A stretch of 10,034 nt of DNA. Origin: an uncultured Ruminococcus sp. (lineage in GTDB: Bacteria > Bacillota > Clostridia > Oscillospirales > Acutalibacteraceae). Below, one piece after another: positions 1 to 5,572 of the stretch; the first letter of the stretch is position 1, and each line of letters opens with the position of its first letter. Location of the stretch: assembly GCA_902802975.1 (NCBI GenBank), contig CADCOF010000037.1, positions 1 through 10,034 on the forward strand. Reading direction: 5' to 3'. The position numbers and the translations under genes were made by a program. The notes under the pieces are model-generated. The model was not told the DNA's origin. It saw only the letters and a program-made list of their open reading frames with translations, and made no database searches.

Positions 1-146
1 CGGTGAATCATGGCAGCATGCGGGTCAATATACATACCGTGTTCATCGGGACCTCTTCGGCAAAGTGTACTGCTCATTTTTTCGAGTATATCGGTTTTTG
101 TCGTCATTTGTTCGCCGGCAGAATACCAGCCTGCAATACCACACAT
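1..146 (-). CDS. asnB: Asparagine synthase (glutamine-hydrolysing), N-terminal fragment
   Basis: Partial gene: only the first 48 codons are inside the window and the rest lies beyond the left edge. The product starts MCGIAGW, the signature of class II (Ntn-type) glutamine amidotransferases. Cys2 becomes the N-terminal nucleophile after Met removal. An RRGPDE motif follows at residues 30-35, matching the conserved (H/R)RGPD block of AsnB-type enzymes, which hydrolyse glutamine and pass ammonia to a C-terminal ATP-dependent synthetase that makes asparagine from aspartate. The start is set by GGAGG at 155-159, 8 nt upstream of the ATG and only 1 nt past the ylbJ stop. The 14-nt gap suggests co-transcription with ylbJ. 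Other MCGIAG amidotransferases, such as AsnB-like enzymes that modify peptides or the cell envelope, cannot be excluded without the synthetase domain. GlmS and PurF are less likely given the RRGPDE spacing. Confidence 0.88.
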   Translation of the reverse strand, partial: MCGIAGWYSAGEQMTTKTDILEKMSSTLCRRGPDEHGMYIDPHAAMIH

Positions 147-160
147 TTGAATTACCTCCG

Positions 161-1237
161 TTAGTTGTCAGAATAACATGGCATAATAAATATCAAGAAC
201 ATTATACAACACACAAGCAGCATAATGCTGCCGTTTGGTGCCAGTGATGACGCTGCCGCTGCGGTTTCGCTGATATTGGAAAACACTTCAACATCGGGAC
301 ATACGTATCGGCATATCAGGTACGTAACTCCTGCGGAGAGAAACGCCATTGTCAACCGCCCTAAAACAAACCACGCGGACATGACTTTTATTTCCGGCAC
401 GGCTGCCATCACCTGAAGGTGTACGCATACACCGCCCCATGCTGCCGCGGCAGCGATGACATATATCGGCAGCCGCATTTCGCACAGCGCAGACGCGCCG
501 TCTGTAGCCTCAAGAAACGCCTGCAGCAGCACTTTGTACAGATCACTTCCAAACGGTATGATCGACAGCAGCACCTGTGAAAATCCCGAAAACAGCACTA
601 CGAAGGAGCAGAGCGACACGCAGCCCCCGCATGATGATTTTACGGCAGTGACAACTGCATCGGGTATATTTCTGTCTATGATAGCAGCAGTAGGAAATTT
701 TGTCTCGCCCTGGGGTTCCTTTGAAAACACCCCGCTGACAACGCCTATTATCAATGCAGATATTGTATTGGCGCACAATAACACAAGACCTATTCGTTGA
801 TCATGCAGCAGTGTTATTCCTATAGTGTTTATTAAAAACGCGGGACCCGGGTTTACACAAAACAACAGCATTCGCCGCGCCTGCGCGCACGTTATACGCT
901 TCTTACGCAGAAGTTCGCTGATACCCACCGCGCCCACGGGATACCCTCCGATAAGACTCAGTACCACTGTGACAGACGCGTCTCCGGGCAGCGATAAAAC
1001 ACGATTTGTAAAGTCCGATATTCTGTTACCGATAACATCGGCTATTCCCGAGGCTGACGCAAAGGATACCAAAAACATAAAAGGGAACAACGATGGAAGC
1101 AGCACGGCGAGCGAATAATTTATACCGTGCGAAATACCTACAGACATTTCCTGCGGATAATACAGCACCCCCGCGGTCAGCAAACAGAATACAGGCAATA
1201 ATAAGGCAAATGTCACGCTCTGTTTAGTTTTACTCAT
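161..1237 (-). CDS. ylbJ: Sporulation integral membrane protein YlbJ-like
   Basis: Polytopic membrane protein of 358 residues with about nine hydrophobic segments, roughly at 10-28, 42-62, 88-108, 127-145, 149-170, 205-228, 258-280, 286-310 and 337-353. Recognisable YlbJ/nucleoside-recognition ('Gate') family motifs are LIGGYPVGA (95-103), FCVNPGPAFLI (126-136) and a WGGVCVHLQV block (267-276). In B. subtilis, YlbJ is a SigE-dependent mother-cell protein needed for normal spore development; its transported substrate, if any, is not settled. The ATG overlaps the 3' end of yqfD by 8 bp and has a GGGAGTG-type Shine-Dalgarno inside yqfD, so translation is probably coupled. The protein is somewhat shorter than the B. 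subtilis homologue (about 400 residues) but looks intact. Its place directly after yqfC-yqfD supports the sporulation assignment over a generic transporter call. Confidence 0.88.
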   Translation of the reverse strand: MSKTKQSVTFALLLPVFCLLTAGVLYYPQEMSVGISHGINYSLAVLLPSLFPFMFLVSFASASGIADVIGNRISDFTNRVLSLPGDASVTVVLSLIGGYPVGAVGISELLRKKRITCAQARRMLLFCVNPGPAFLINTIGITLLHDQRIGLVLLCANTISALIIGVVSGVFSKEPQGETKFPTAAIIDRNIPDAVVTAVKSSCGGCVSLCSFVVLFSGFSQVLLSIIPFGSDLYKVLLQAFLEATDGASALCEMRLPIYVIAAAAAWGGVCVHLQVMAAVPEIKVMSAWFVLGRLTMAFLSAGVTYLICRYVCPDVEVFSNISETAAAASSLAPNGSIMLLVCCIMFLIFIMPCYSDN

Positions 1238-2426
1238 TATCAGTCACTCCCAAAGCCGAGACATTATCTATCAATATCGGCTGCGGCGCAGCAATATTTT
1301 CAATGCAGTCGTAATTCACAGTATAAATATAGCTGTCATCACATTCTGAATCAGCGATATCCCGCGTCACGATCTGTGTATCATTACATTTGAAAAGTTC
1401 CCGCAGAAGCATTTGTTTGCGCATTATTTTATCCGCATCGTCTTTAGTAACAGTAATATTCTCCACACTGAATTTGTAGTTATTTTCGGTAATTATATCG
1501 GCACTGATCTCGCTGCCTTGAATATTGACTCGTTCGAATTTTCGAAGCACTGCCGAATTTTCCGGAATATCTTTCAGAGTAAGCGGAATAATCACATTAA
1601 ACAGTCGAACAGAACACCTTGATACCGGGGTGTCGTCAACGTTTGTTATTTCAATAATTTTTGGAATAACAAACACCTCGTTGTACCTCGTGGCGGCAGT
1701 AACTTTCCCCTCGGCATGCGTAATATTCACTGTGCCGTCCGCATTCTCCACAACGCCTGAAATAAGCAGGTCGCCCTTAGCCGCACCATCGCCCATAGAC
1801 ACAACCGGCGTGCCGTTGTAAGTGTCAACGCGAATAATCTGAGCGTCTGTTTTCGCTTTCAAATTGCGCGGAGCATTATCAAACGTCGCCGGAGGCAGCT
1901 TTTCTGTAGCGTTTACTTCGCCGTTGCTGCCGTCGGCGTTAATAGTAATCCACGACAAATTTCCAAATTCGATCATAGCACTCGTCTGCATTCTTTTCAA
2001 ACTTTCGAACTCACCCTTTACGCCTTCGTACATTCCAACTCTTCTAAGAATATCGCACGCAGCGGTCTGACTCATTGTCTCGAATCGACAAATGTCAATA
2101 GTCCAGATATACATCGACAACAGTTTGAATATCAGCAAAAAGCAGACCGCACCCCATACAAGTCCTGACCGCCGCTTGTTGCGTTCAAATATGATCGGGA
2201 TACCCTGCTTTTTCACAGAGTGAACGCGGCACGACGAATCTTTGGATATTCGAAGAACTTCTTTGTAATCACTCAAAATACAGCTTACATATATCTCACC
2301 TGCCCTGCTTTTTATGCCGTACACCCCTACCCCGCTGCGTATCAGCTTGTTGAGGAACGCGCCCGGACGGCTGCCGGTTATCTTGAATCGAACAGTTCCT
2401 CTGATAAACTTAAGCAAACCGATCAT
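1230..2426 (-). CDS. yqfD: Sporulation protein YqfD
   Basis: A 398-residue protein, the usual length for YqfD. It has a cytoplasm-facing N-terminal domain (1-85) with the repeated-turn pattern of the family (ITGSRPGAFLNKLIRSGVGVYGI, about 16-38), one strong transmembrane helix (about 88-109) and a large extracytoplasmic C-terminal domain. That domain contains NLSWITINADGSNGEV (156-171) and PRNLKAKTDAQI followed by GAAKGDLLISG (186-224), which resemble the conserved YqfD blocks. In Bacillus it belongs to the SigE regulon; its biochemical role is not established. The frame stays open upstream to an ATG at 2561, but that extension would translate an intergenic repeat and lacks family similarity. 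The ATG at 2426 has GGGG at 2436-2439, 9 nt upstream, and gives the family length. The 3' end overlaps ylbJ. A repeat element separates it from yqfC. Confidence 0.9.
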   Translation of the reverse strand: MIGLLKFIRGTVRFKITGSRPGAFLNKLIRSGVGVYGIKSRAGEIYVSCILSDYKEVLRISKDSSCRVHSVKKQGIPIIFERNKRRSGLVWGAVCFLLIFKLLSMYIWTIDICRFETMSQTAACDILRRVGMYEGVKGEFESLKRMQTSAMIEFGNLSWITINADGSNGEVNATEKLPPATFDNAPRNLKAKTDAQIIRVDTYNGTPVVSMGDGAAKGDLLISGVVENADGTVNITHAEGKVTAATRYNEVFVIPKIIEITNVDDTPVSRCSVRLFNVIIPLTLKDIPENSAVLRKFERVNIQGSEISADIITENNYKFSVENITVTKDDADKIMRKQMLLRELFKCNDTQIVTRDIADSECDDSYIYTVNYDCIENIAAPQPILIDNVSALGVTDNE

Positions 2427-2448
2427 CTTATTAATCCCCACTTTGGTT

Positions 2449-2600
2449 AATTCGGAATTCGGAATGCGTAATGCGGAATTATTTATAAAAGACAAAGGCT
2501 TATCACAACGACAATTAATTATTACAGTGCGAGAAGTCATGATCAACAGTGAAAAACTCAAATCGAGTACTAATTACAAATTCCGTATTACGAATTATTA
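2449..2600. repeat. MITE-like intergenic repeat, copy A (between yqfC and yqfD)
   Basis: AT-rich spacer built from iterated GGAAT/GTAAT words, with imperfect inverted ends. The left end reads AATTCGGAATTCGGAATGCG (2449-2468). The right end, on the opposite strand, reads AATAATTCGTAATACGGAAT (from 2599 inward). It is related to copy B at 2867-2980. Shared blocks in the same order and orientation are AATTCGGAATT (2449-2459 and 2867-2877), CGGAATTATTT or GGAATTATTT, AAACTCARATCGAG (2554-2567 and 2931-2944, 13 of 14 identical), AATTAC and ATTACGAATT (2587-2596 and 2957-2966). The interiors differ. No transposase is present, so this would be a non-autonomous element or a domesticated repeat. It provides the stop codon of yqfC and ends 9 nt before the GGGG Shine-Dalgarno of yqfD. 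Boundaries are approximate. Confidence 0.7.
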
Positions 2601-2845
2601 AACCTAACCTCTTGTATATTGCCCCCTATAACAATTGTATGAATACTCAAGAATTTTATTACCAAATTTTCGCCGCATACAGTCAGCATAAAACTGCCCG
2701 CATGAAAAACGACTTCATTGTCGGTGTACTCCTCTATTCCCTTAAATCCGTCGACTGTGATCTCTCTGTTGCCGATAATCTGAATCACTGCCTCCCCTGC
2801 AATCTCCGCGGGGATACACTTGCTGATACCGCCGTCTGTTTTCAT
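2588..2845 (-). CDS. yqfC: Sporulation protein YqfC
   Basis: Small protein of 85 residues matching the YqfC/YabP-like family: IQIIGNREITVDGFKGIEEY (21-40), a TDNEVVFHAG strand (41-50), an LTVCGENLVIKFLS core (54-67) and a terminal IVIGGNIQEVRF (71-82). The family is predicted to form a beta-rich fold and is SigE-controlled in Bacillus, where it sits next to yqfD; its molecular function is unknown. The start has AAGGGGTGG at 2852-2860 as Shine-Dalgarno, 6 nt before the ATG. The coding sequence runs into the neighbouring repeat at 2449-2600: the last three residues (Asn-Asn-Ser) and the TAA stop are repeat sequence, so the natural C-terminus has probably been replaced by a few residues. The conserved core appears complete, so the gene is called functional. 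Confidence 0.88.
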   Translation of the reverse strand: MKTDGGISKCIPAEIAGEAVIQIIGNREITVDGFKGIEEYTDNEVVFHAGSFMLTVCGENLVIKFLSIHTIVIGGNIQEVRFNNS

Positions 2846-2866
2846 CTGCTTCCACCCCTTTGGGTC

Positions 2867-2980
2867 AATTCGGAATTATTTGTGTGTGACGAAATTTTAT
2901 TCCAAGCGAAAATGTTCGATCTAAAGGGATAAACTCAGATCGAGCATCAATTACGCATTACGAATTCCTAATTATTTACA
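2867..2980. repeat. MITE-like intergenic repeat, copy B (yqfC leader)
   Basis: Second copy of the repeat described at 2449-2600, shorter at its left end because the AATGCGTAATGCGG iteration is missing. The right end carries AATTACGCATTACGAATT (2949-2966) followed by CCTAATTATTTA, which is an imperfect inverted match to its own left end and a closer inverted match to the left end of copy A. It lies between the yqfC Shine-Dalgarno and the cysK-proximal promoter region, so it would form the untranslated leader of yqfC if transcription starts at the SigE-like candidate upstream. The flank on the yqfC side (CCCCTTTGGGTC) resembles the flank of copy A on the yqfD side (CCCCACTTTGGTT). The similarity therefore extends into the ribosome-binding region. 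Confidence 0.68.
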
Positions 2981-3009
2981 ATCATATTCCCACGAGCAAA
3001 AAAATATAC
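2981..3009 (-). promoter_or_regulatory. Candidate SigE-type promoter for yqfC-yqfD-ylbJ
   Basis: On the minus strand a GTATATT box (3009-3003) is followed after 14 nt by AATATGAT (2988-2981). The first matches the SigE -35 pattern (roughly GAATATT/GTATATT) well. The second matches the -10 pattern CATACAAT only partly (five of eight positions). Position, orientation and spacing fit the known SigE control of yqfC and yqfD in Bacillus. The sequence is AT-rich, so a chance match is possible. If real, the transcript would start near 2973 and carry almost all of repeat copy B as its leader. Confidence 0.33.
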
Positions 3010-3029
3010 ATTAAAACATTAAAATGTAC

Positions 3030-3058
3030 TTGACAATATGGAAAGTAAGTGCTATAAT
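3030..3058 (+). promoter_or_regulatory. cysK promoter, consensus SigA type
   Basis: TTGACA at 3030-3035 and TATAAT at 3053-3058 are separated by exactly 17 bp. TGC precedes the -10, giving an extended -10 element. Both hexamers match the vegetative consensus at every position, so this should be a strong promoter unless repressed. Directly upstream, ACATTAAA occurs twice in tandem (3008-3023), and the second copy is part of an ACATT-AA-AATGT inverted repeat (3016-3027). This could be an UP-like element or an operator. Transcription should start near 3065, giving a leader of about 80 nt before the cysK ATG. Confidence 0.87.
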
Positions 3059-3070
3059 AAACCTATCAAA

Positions 3071-3113
3071 TCGATATGTATTTAGTACATAAAAGTTCTG
3101 CTTTATATATCGA
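3071..3113 (+). promoter_or_regulatory. Inverted repeats in the cysK leader
   Basis: The cysK leader contains TCGATAT (3071-3077) and its exact reverse complement ATATCGA (3107-3113). They enclose a smaller hairpin, ATGTA-TTTAG-TACAT (3076-3090), which overlaps the outer arm by 2 nt. The outer arms could form an RNA stem just downstream of the expected start site, or be a half-site pair for a regulator of sulfur metabolism. They do not resemble a SAM riboswitch or T-box in size or motif. The stems are AT-rich and weak, so this is a tentative structural note. Confidence 0.25.
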
Positions 3114-3144
3114 CAAATCTTATCTGTACAAGGAGATAATTAAC

Positions 3145-4074
3145 ATGAAAATTTACAAAACAGTACTTGATCTTGTAGGAAACACACCTTTGTTAGAGCT
3201 TTCCAATTTTGAAAAAAATAATTCTCTTGAGGCAACAGTCATAGCGAAAGTGGAGTTCTTCAATCCTGCCGGCAGCGTAAAAGACAGAATCGCAAAAGCA
3301 ATGCTTGAAGACGCAGAGGCAAAAGGCAATCTTAGACCCGGCTCGGTTATTATTGAGCCAACATCAGGCAATACAGGTATCGGACTTGCCGCTGCCGCTG
3401 CTGCAAAAGGATATAAAGTGATACTTACCATGCCCGAAACGATGAGCATTGAAAGAAGAAATCTGCTGAAAGCCTACGGTGCACAGGTCGTTTTGACAGA
3501 CGGAAGTAAGGGTATGAAGGGCGCAATCGCAAAGGCTGAAGAACTCAAAGAGGAAATCGAGGGCGGCTTCATTCCCGGTCAGTTTGTAAATCCTGCAAAT
3601 CCTCAAGCACACATCAGAACGACAGGTCCCGAAATCTGGAACGACACCGACGGAAAGGTTGATATTTTCGTAGCGGGCGTAGGCACAGGCGGAACACTGA
3701 GCGGCGTTGGTAATTATCTGAAATCTCAGAATCCGAATGTGAAAATCGTTGCGGTTGAACCTGCATCGTCGCCTGTTCTATCCACCGGCAAAGGCGGTCC
3801 ACATAAAATTCAGGGTATCGGAGCAGGCTTTGTTCCCGACACGCTCGATACCGGTGTATATGATGAGATCATCACAATAGAAAATGAAGAGGCTTTCGAG
3901 GCCGGCAGAGAGCTTGCAAGAAGTGAGGGCCTGCTCGTGGGTATTTCTTCGGGAGCTGCTGTTGCTGCCGCAAAAAAACTTGCTCTCCGCGCTGAAAACA
4001 AGGGCAAAGTTATAGTTGCTCTTCTCCCGGACACGGGCGAACGCTATCTCTCTACAAGTATGTTTGCGGAATAA
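3145..4074 (+). CDS. cysK: Cysteine synthase A (O-acetylserine sulfhydrylase)
   Basis: A 309-residue PLP enzyme that makes L-cysteine from O-acetylserine and sulfide in the cytoplasm. The family blocks are all present: [10 protein letters not shown] (10-19), the PLP-lysine motif GSVKDR (43-48, Lys46), the substrate loop TSGNTG (73-78), [17 protein letters not shown] (149-165), the phosphate-binding GVGTGGT (178-184), GISSG (266-270) and PDTGERYLS (295-303). Length is typical for CysK. An in-frame ATG exists at 3076, but the start at 3145 has AAGGAG at 3130-3135 with 9-nt spacing, and the protein then begins [10 protein letters not shown] as relatives do. The gene is monocistronic: it has its own consensus promoter and ends at the terminator at 4134-4187. 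It points away from the sporulation cluster and converges on the lipoprotein gene. CysM or cystathionine beta-synthase-like variants are less likely given the motifs. Confidence 0.96.
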   Translation: MKIYKTVLDLVGNTPLLELSNFEKNNSLEATVIAKVEFFNPAGSVKDRIAKAMLEDAEAKGNLRPGSVIIEPTSGNTGIGLAAAAAAKGYKVILTMPETMSIERRNLLKAYGAQVVLTDGSKGMKGAIAKAEELKEEIEGGFIPGQFVNPANPQAHIRTTGPEIWNDTDGKVDIFVAGVGTGGTLSGVGNYLKSQNPNVKIVAVEPASSPVLSTGKGGPHKIQGIGAGFVPDTLDTGVYDEIITIENEEAFEAGRELARSEGLLVGISSGAAVAAAKKLALRAENKGKVIVALLPDTGERYLSTSMFAE

Positions 4075-4133
4075 TCCTATAGTTTTGATAATGGAGTATT
4101 GGTTTAGCTTTTAGCTTTTAACTTTCAACACTC

Positions 4134-4187
4134 AAAAAAACGCCTGATCAACAGACAAAAATTATGTCTTGCTGATCAGGCGTTTTT
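4134..4187. terminator. Bidirectional Rho-independent terminator between cysK and the SGNH lipoprotein gene
   Basis: A perfect 10-bp stem pairs CGCCTGATCA (4141-4150) with TGATCAGGCG (4173-4182). An inner stem pairs AGACA (4153-4157) with TGTCT (4165-4169). The stem is preceded by seven A (4134-4140) and followed by five T (4183-4187). It can therefore stop transcription of cysK on the plus strand and of the convergent lipoprotein gene on the minus strand. Confidence 0.93.
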
Positions 4188-4219
4188 CTATCTACTTTTC
4201 TATCTACTTTTCTATCTAT
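4184..4219. repeat. Three tandem copies of a 12-bp unit
   Basis: TTTTCTATCTAC is repeated at 4184-4195 and 4196-4207, and at 4208-4219 with one mismatch in the last base. The array starts in the T-tract of the terminator and ends over the stop codon of the lipoprotein gene. Read on the minus strand in the gene's frame, each unit carries TAG-ATA-GAA-AAG, so the array gives three successive in-frame TAG stops (4218-4216 and every 12 nt after). It probably arose by slippage. Confidence 0.85.
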
Positions 4220-5508
4220 TCGTAATTATCTTCAGGTTCATTCTCATTGTCGTCGGTGTACTCTGTGTAATCCTCATCATCGGTATCTTCTATATCTTCT
4301 GTATCCTCGGCTTCAATTGATGAGACATCGTATACTTCGCTGTCAATTTCGGTTTCTGTTTCTGTTTCTATTTCTATTTCCGTTCCCGTGTCTGTTTCTG
4401 TTTCAATTTCCGTTTCTGTTTCAGTGTCCTTCACAACAGAACTGTCATTATTCCGGGGTTCTTGGTGATATGTTTTACCAATCTCAGCCTTAAGAAACTG
4501 AGCCCACACTTTGCAGGCGTTTGTTTTCAGATGAATTCCCAGCGCACCGGGATCTGAGCAAAATTCAAACGGCAAATTACCATTCCTATTGGCAAATGCG
4601 TCATATGAATTCAAGAACCCACAGCCTTGGTTTCTCGCCAGCTTTTCCAACTCGCCATTGAACTCGCGTATCAAGTCGTTATTCAGATGCACACGCTGAG
4701 CGGCATAAATCATTGGCGTTACGGTTTCGAGATAAATCTGTACTCCCGGAGAGTGAGCACGTATTTTTCCGATAAGCTGCTCCGCATATGTTATCGTACC
4801 CTCAGGACCCCACATGCCGATGTCGTTCATACCCAGTCCGATAATTACCTTATTTGCACCGGTCAGTGACGCCGCATACTCTGCCAGGACTTTTTGTCCG
4901 TTGTAATACGGGTGAACATTTCCGGCGCGATTCAAATCCCATTGTGAATTGGAGTAGCTGAGACACGATGCACATACAAACTTACCATCGCCAAATGCGC
5001 TATACGCATCATTATACATACTCAATCCAACGGTCAGACTGTCTCCTATAAAAACGCAGTCATCAAACCAACTGTCAGGAACATTTTGCGAAGGATCAAT
5101 ATTTTCGTATTTATTCTCATATACTGCGTCCGGTTCATGGTCTGTGACAATCGGAGCCTCCTGTACTACATACTGCTGAAATTCATCGGGATTGACTTTT
5201 TTGATAGGATCATTCTCATCTCCCACTATAGTGGAGCTTGCAGATTTCTTGGAATCGCTGACAGTTTTTGACGAGGCAGCCGACGAACTCGACTTTGACT
5301 TCGATTTTGAAGATGATGAGACCGATGATGAAGTCGAGGACGAGGACGAATCCTCTGCAGATGATACATTGCTGACTGCATAAGATGCTGTATCGGCAGT
5401 CGCAGCATCACTACCATTATTAACTTTTGTGATATTGGCTGTCTGCTTATTTCCACACCCGGTGAGAATGATCACGAACAGCAAACTTGCGATAATACTT
5501 TTTTTCAT
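4216..5508 (-). CDS. Lipoprotein with SGNH/GDSL hydrolase domain and acidic Thr-Glu repeat tail
   Basis: A 430-residue surface protein. Residues 1-17 form a lipoprotein signal peptide ending in the lipobox Leu-Thr-Gly-Cys, with Cys18 as the predicted lipidated residue. A Ser-rich, Lys-containing linker (about 46-92) leads to an SGNH/GDSL hydrolase domain (about 145-345). Block I is FIGDSLTVG (nucleophile Ser157), block III is GLGMND (224-229, Asn228) and the catalytic-His block is GIHLKTN (His326). The usual Asp three residues before the His is Leu323 here; Asp319 is the nearest acidic residue. The tail (361-430) is almost wholly Thr, Glu and Asp, with Thr-Glu repeats at 362-386. Such hydrolases often deacetylate or de-esterify cell-wall or dietary polysaccharides; the substrate here is unknown. 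The start at 5508 has GGGGAG 7 nt upstream and gives a proper signal peptide, unlike an in-frame ATG at 5631 inside pcrA. It lies 64 nt after pcrA with no obvious promoter. Confidence 0.87.
   Translation of the reverse strand: MKKSIIASLLFVIILTGCGNKQTANITKVNNGSDAATADTASYAVSNVSSAEDSSSSSTSSSVSSSSKSKSKSSSSAASSKTVSDSKKSASSTIVGDENDPIKKVNPDEFQQYVVQEAPIVTDHEPDAVYENKYENIDPSQNVPDSWFDDCVFIGDSLTVGLSMYNDAYSAFGDGKFVCASCLSYSNSQWDLNRAGNVHPYYNGQKVLAEYAASLTGANKVIIGLGMNDIGMWGPEGTITYAEQLIGKIRAHSPGVQIYLETVTPMIYAAQRVHLNNDLIREFNGELEKLARNQGCGFLNSYDAFANRNGNLPFEFCSDPGALGIHLKTNACKVWAQFLKAEIGKTYHQEPRNNDSSVVKDTETETEIETETDTGTEIEIETETETEIDSEVYDVSSIEAEDTEDIEDTDDEDYTEYTDDNENEPEDNYE
4342..4428 (-). repeat. Hexanucleotide repeat encoding the Thr-Glu tail
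   Basis: Degenerate tandem GAAACA-type hexamers on the coding strand, with ACG, ACC, ATT and ATA variants at the second codon, encode alternating Glu and Thr or Ile in residues 361-389 of the lipoprotein. The period of six keeps the frame, so unit gain or loss would change tail length without breaking the gene. Confidence 0.75.
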
Positions 5509-5572
5509 AAATATTCTCCCCATATGACGATAATTTACCCGGCAATCCCTGCTCAATACTCCACTATGAAAT

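Noticed and set aside
2427..2561. N-terminal extension of yqfD by 45 residues to an in-frame ATG at 2561.
   Set aside because: The extension translates the intergenic repeat, overlaps nothing conserved, and the internal start at 2426 has a Shine-Dalgarno and gives the usual family length.
2549..2932. Plus-strand open frame of 127 codons across yqfC and both repeats.
   Set aside because: It is antisense to the recognised yqfC, is made of repeat ends plus antisense codons, and matches no family I recognise.
4081..4133. TTTAGCTTTTAGCTTTTAACTT run downstream of cysK as a regulatory element.
   Set aside because: Simple AT-rich slippage-type repetition with no stem or motif; the real terminator follows it.
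4342..4428. Hexamer repeat array considered as a CRISPR or phase-variation tract.
   Set aside because: There are no spacer-repeat alternations, and a period of six cannot shift the reading frame; it is a coding low-complexity tail.
5192..5383. Plus-strand open frame encoding an Asp/Glu-rich peptide opposite the lipoprotein gene.
   Set aside because: It is the antisense shadow of the Ser-codon-rich linker; it has no ribosome-binding site and the composition is explained by the complement.
4092..5562. Nine-base inverted match GGAGTATTG/CAATACTCC on either side of the lipoprotein gene.
   Set aside because: Too short, with no target duplication or transposase; most likely chance.
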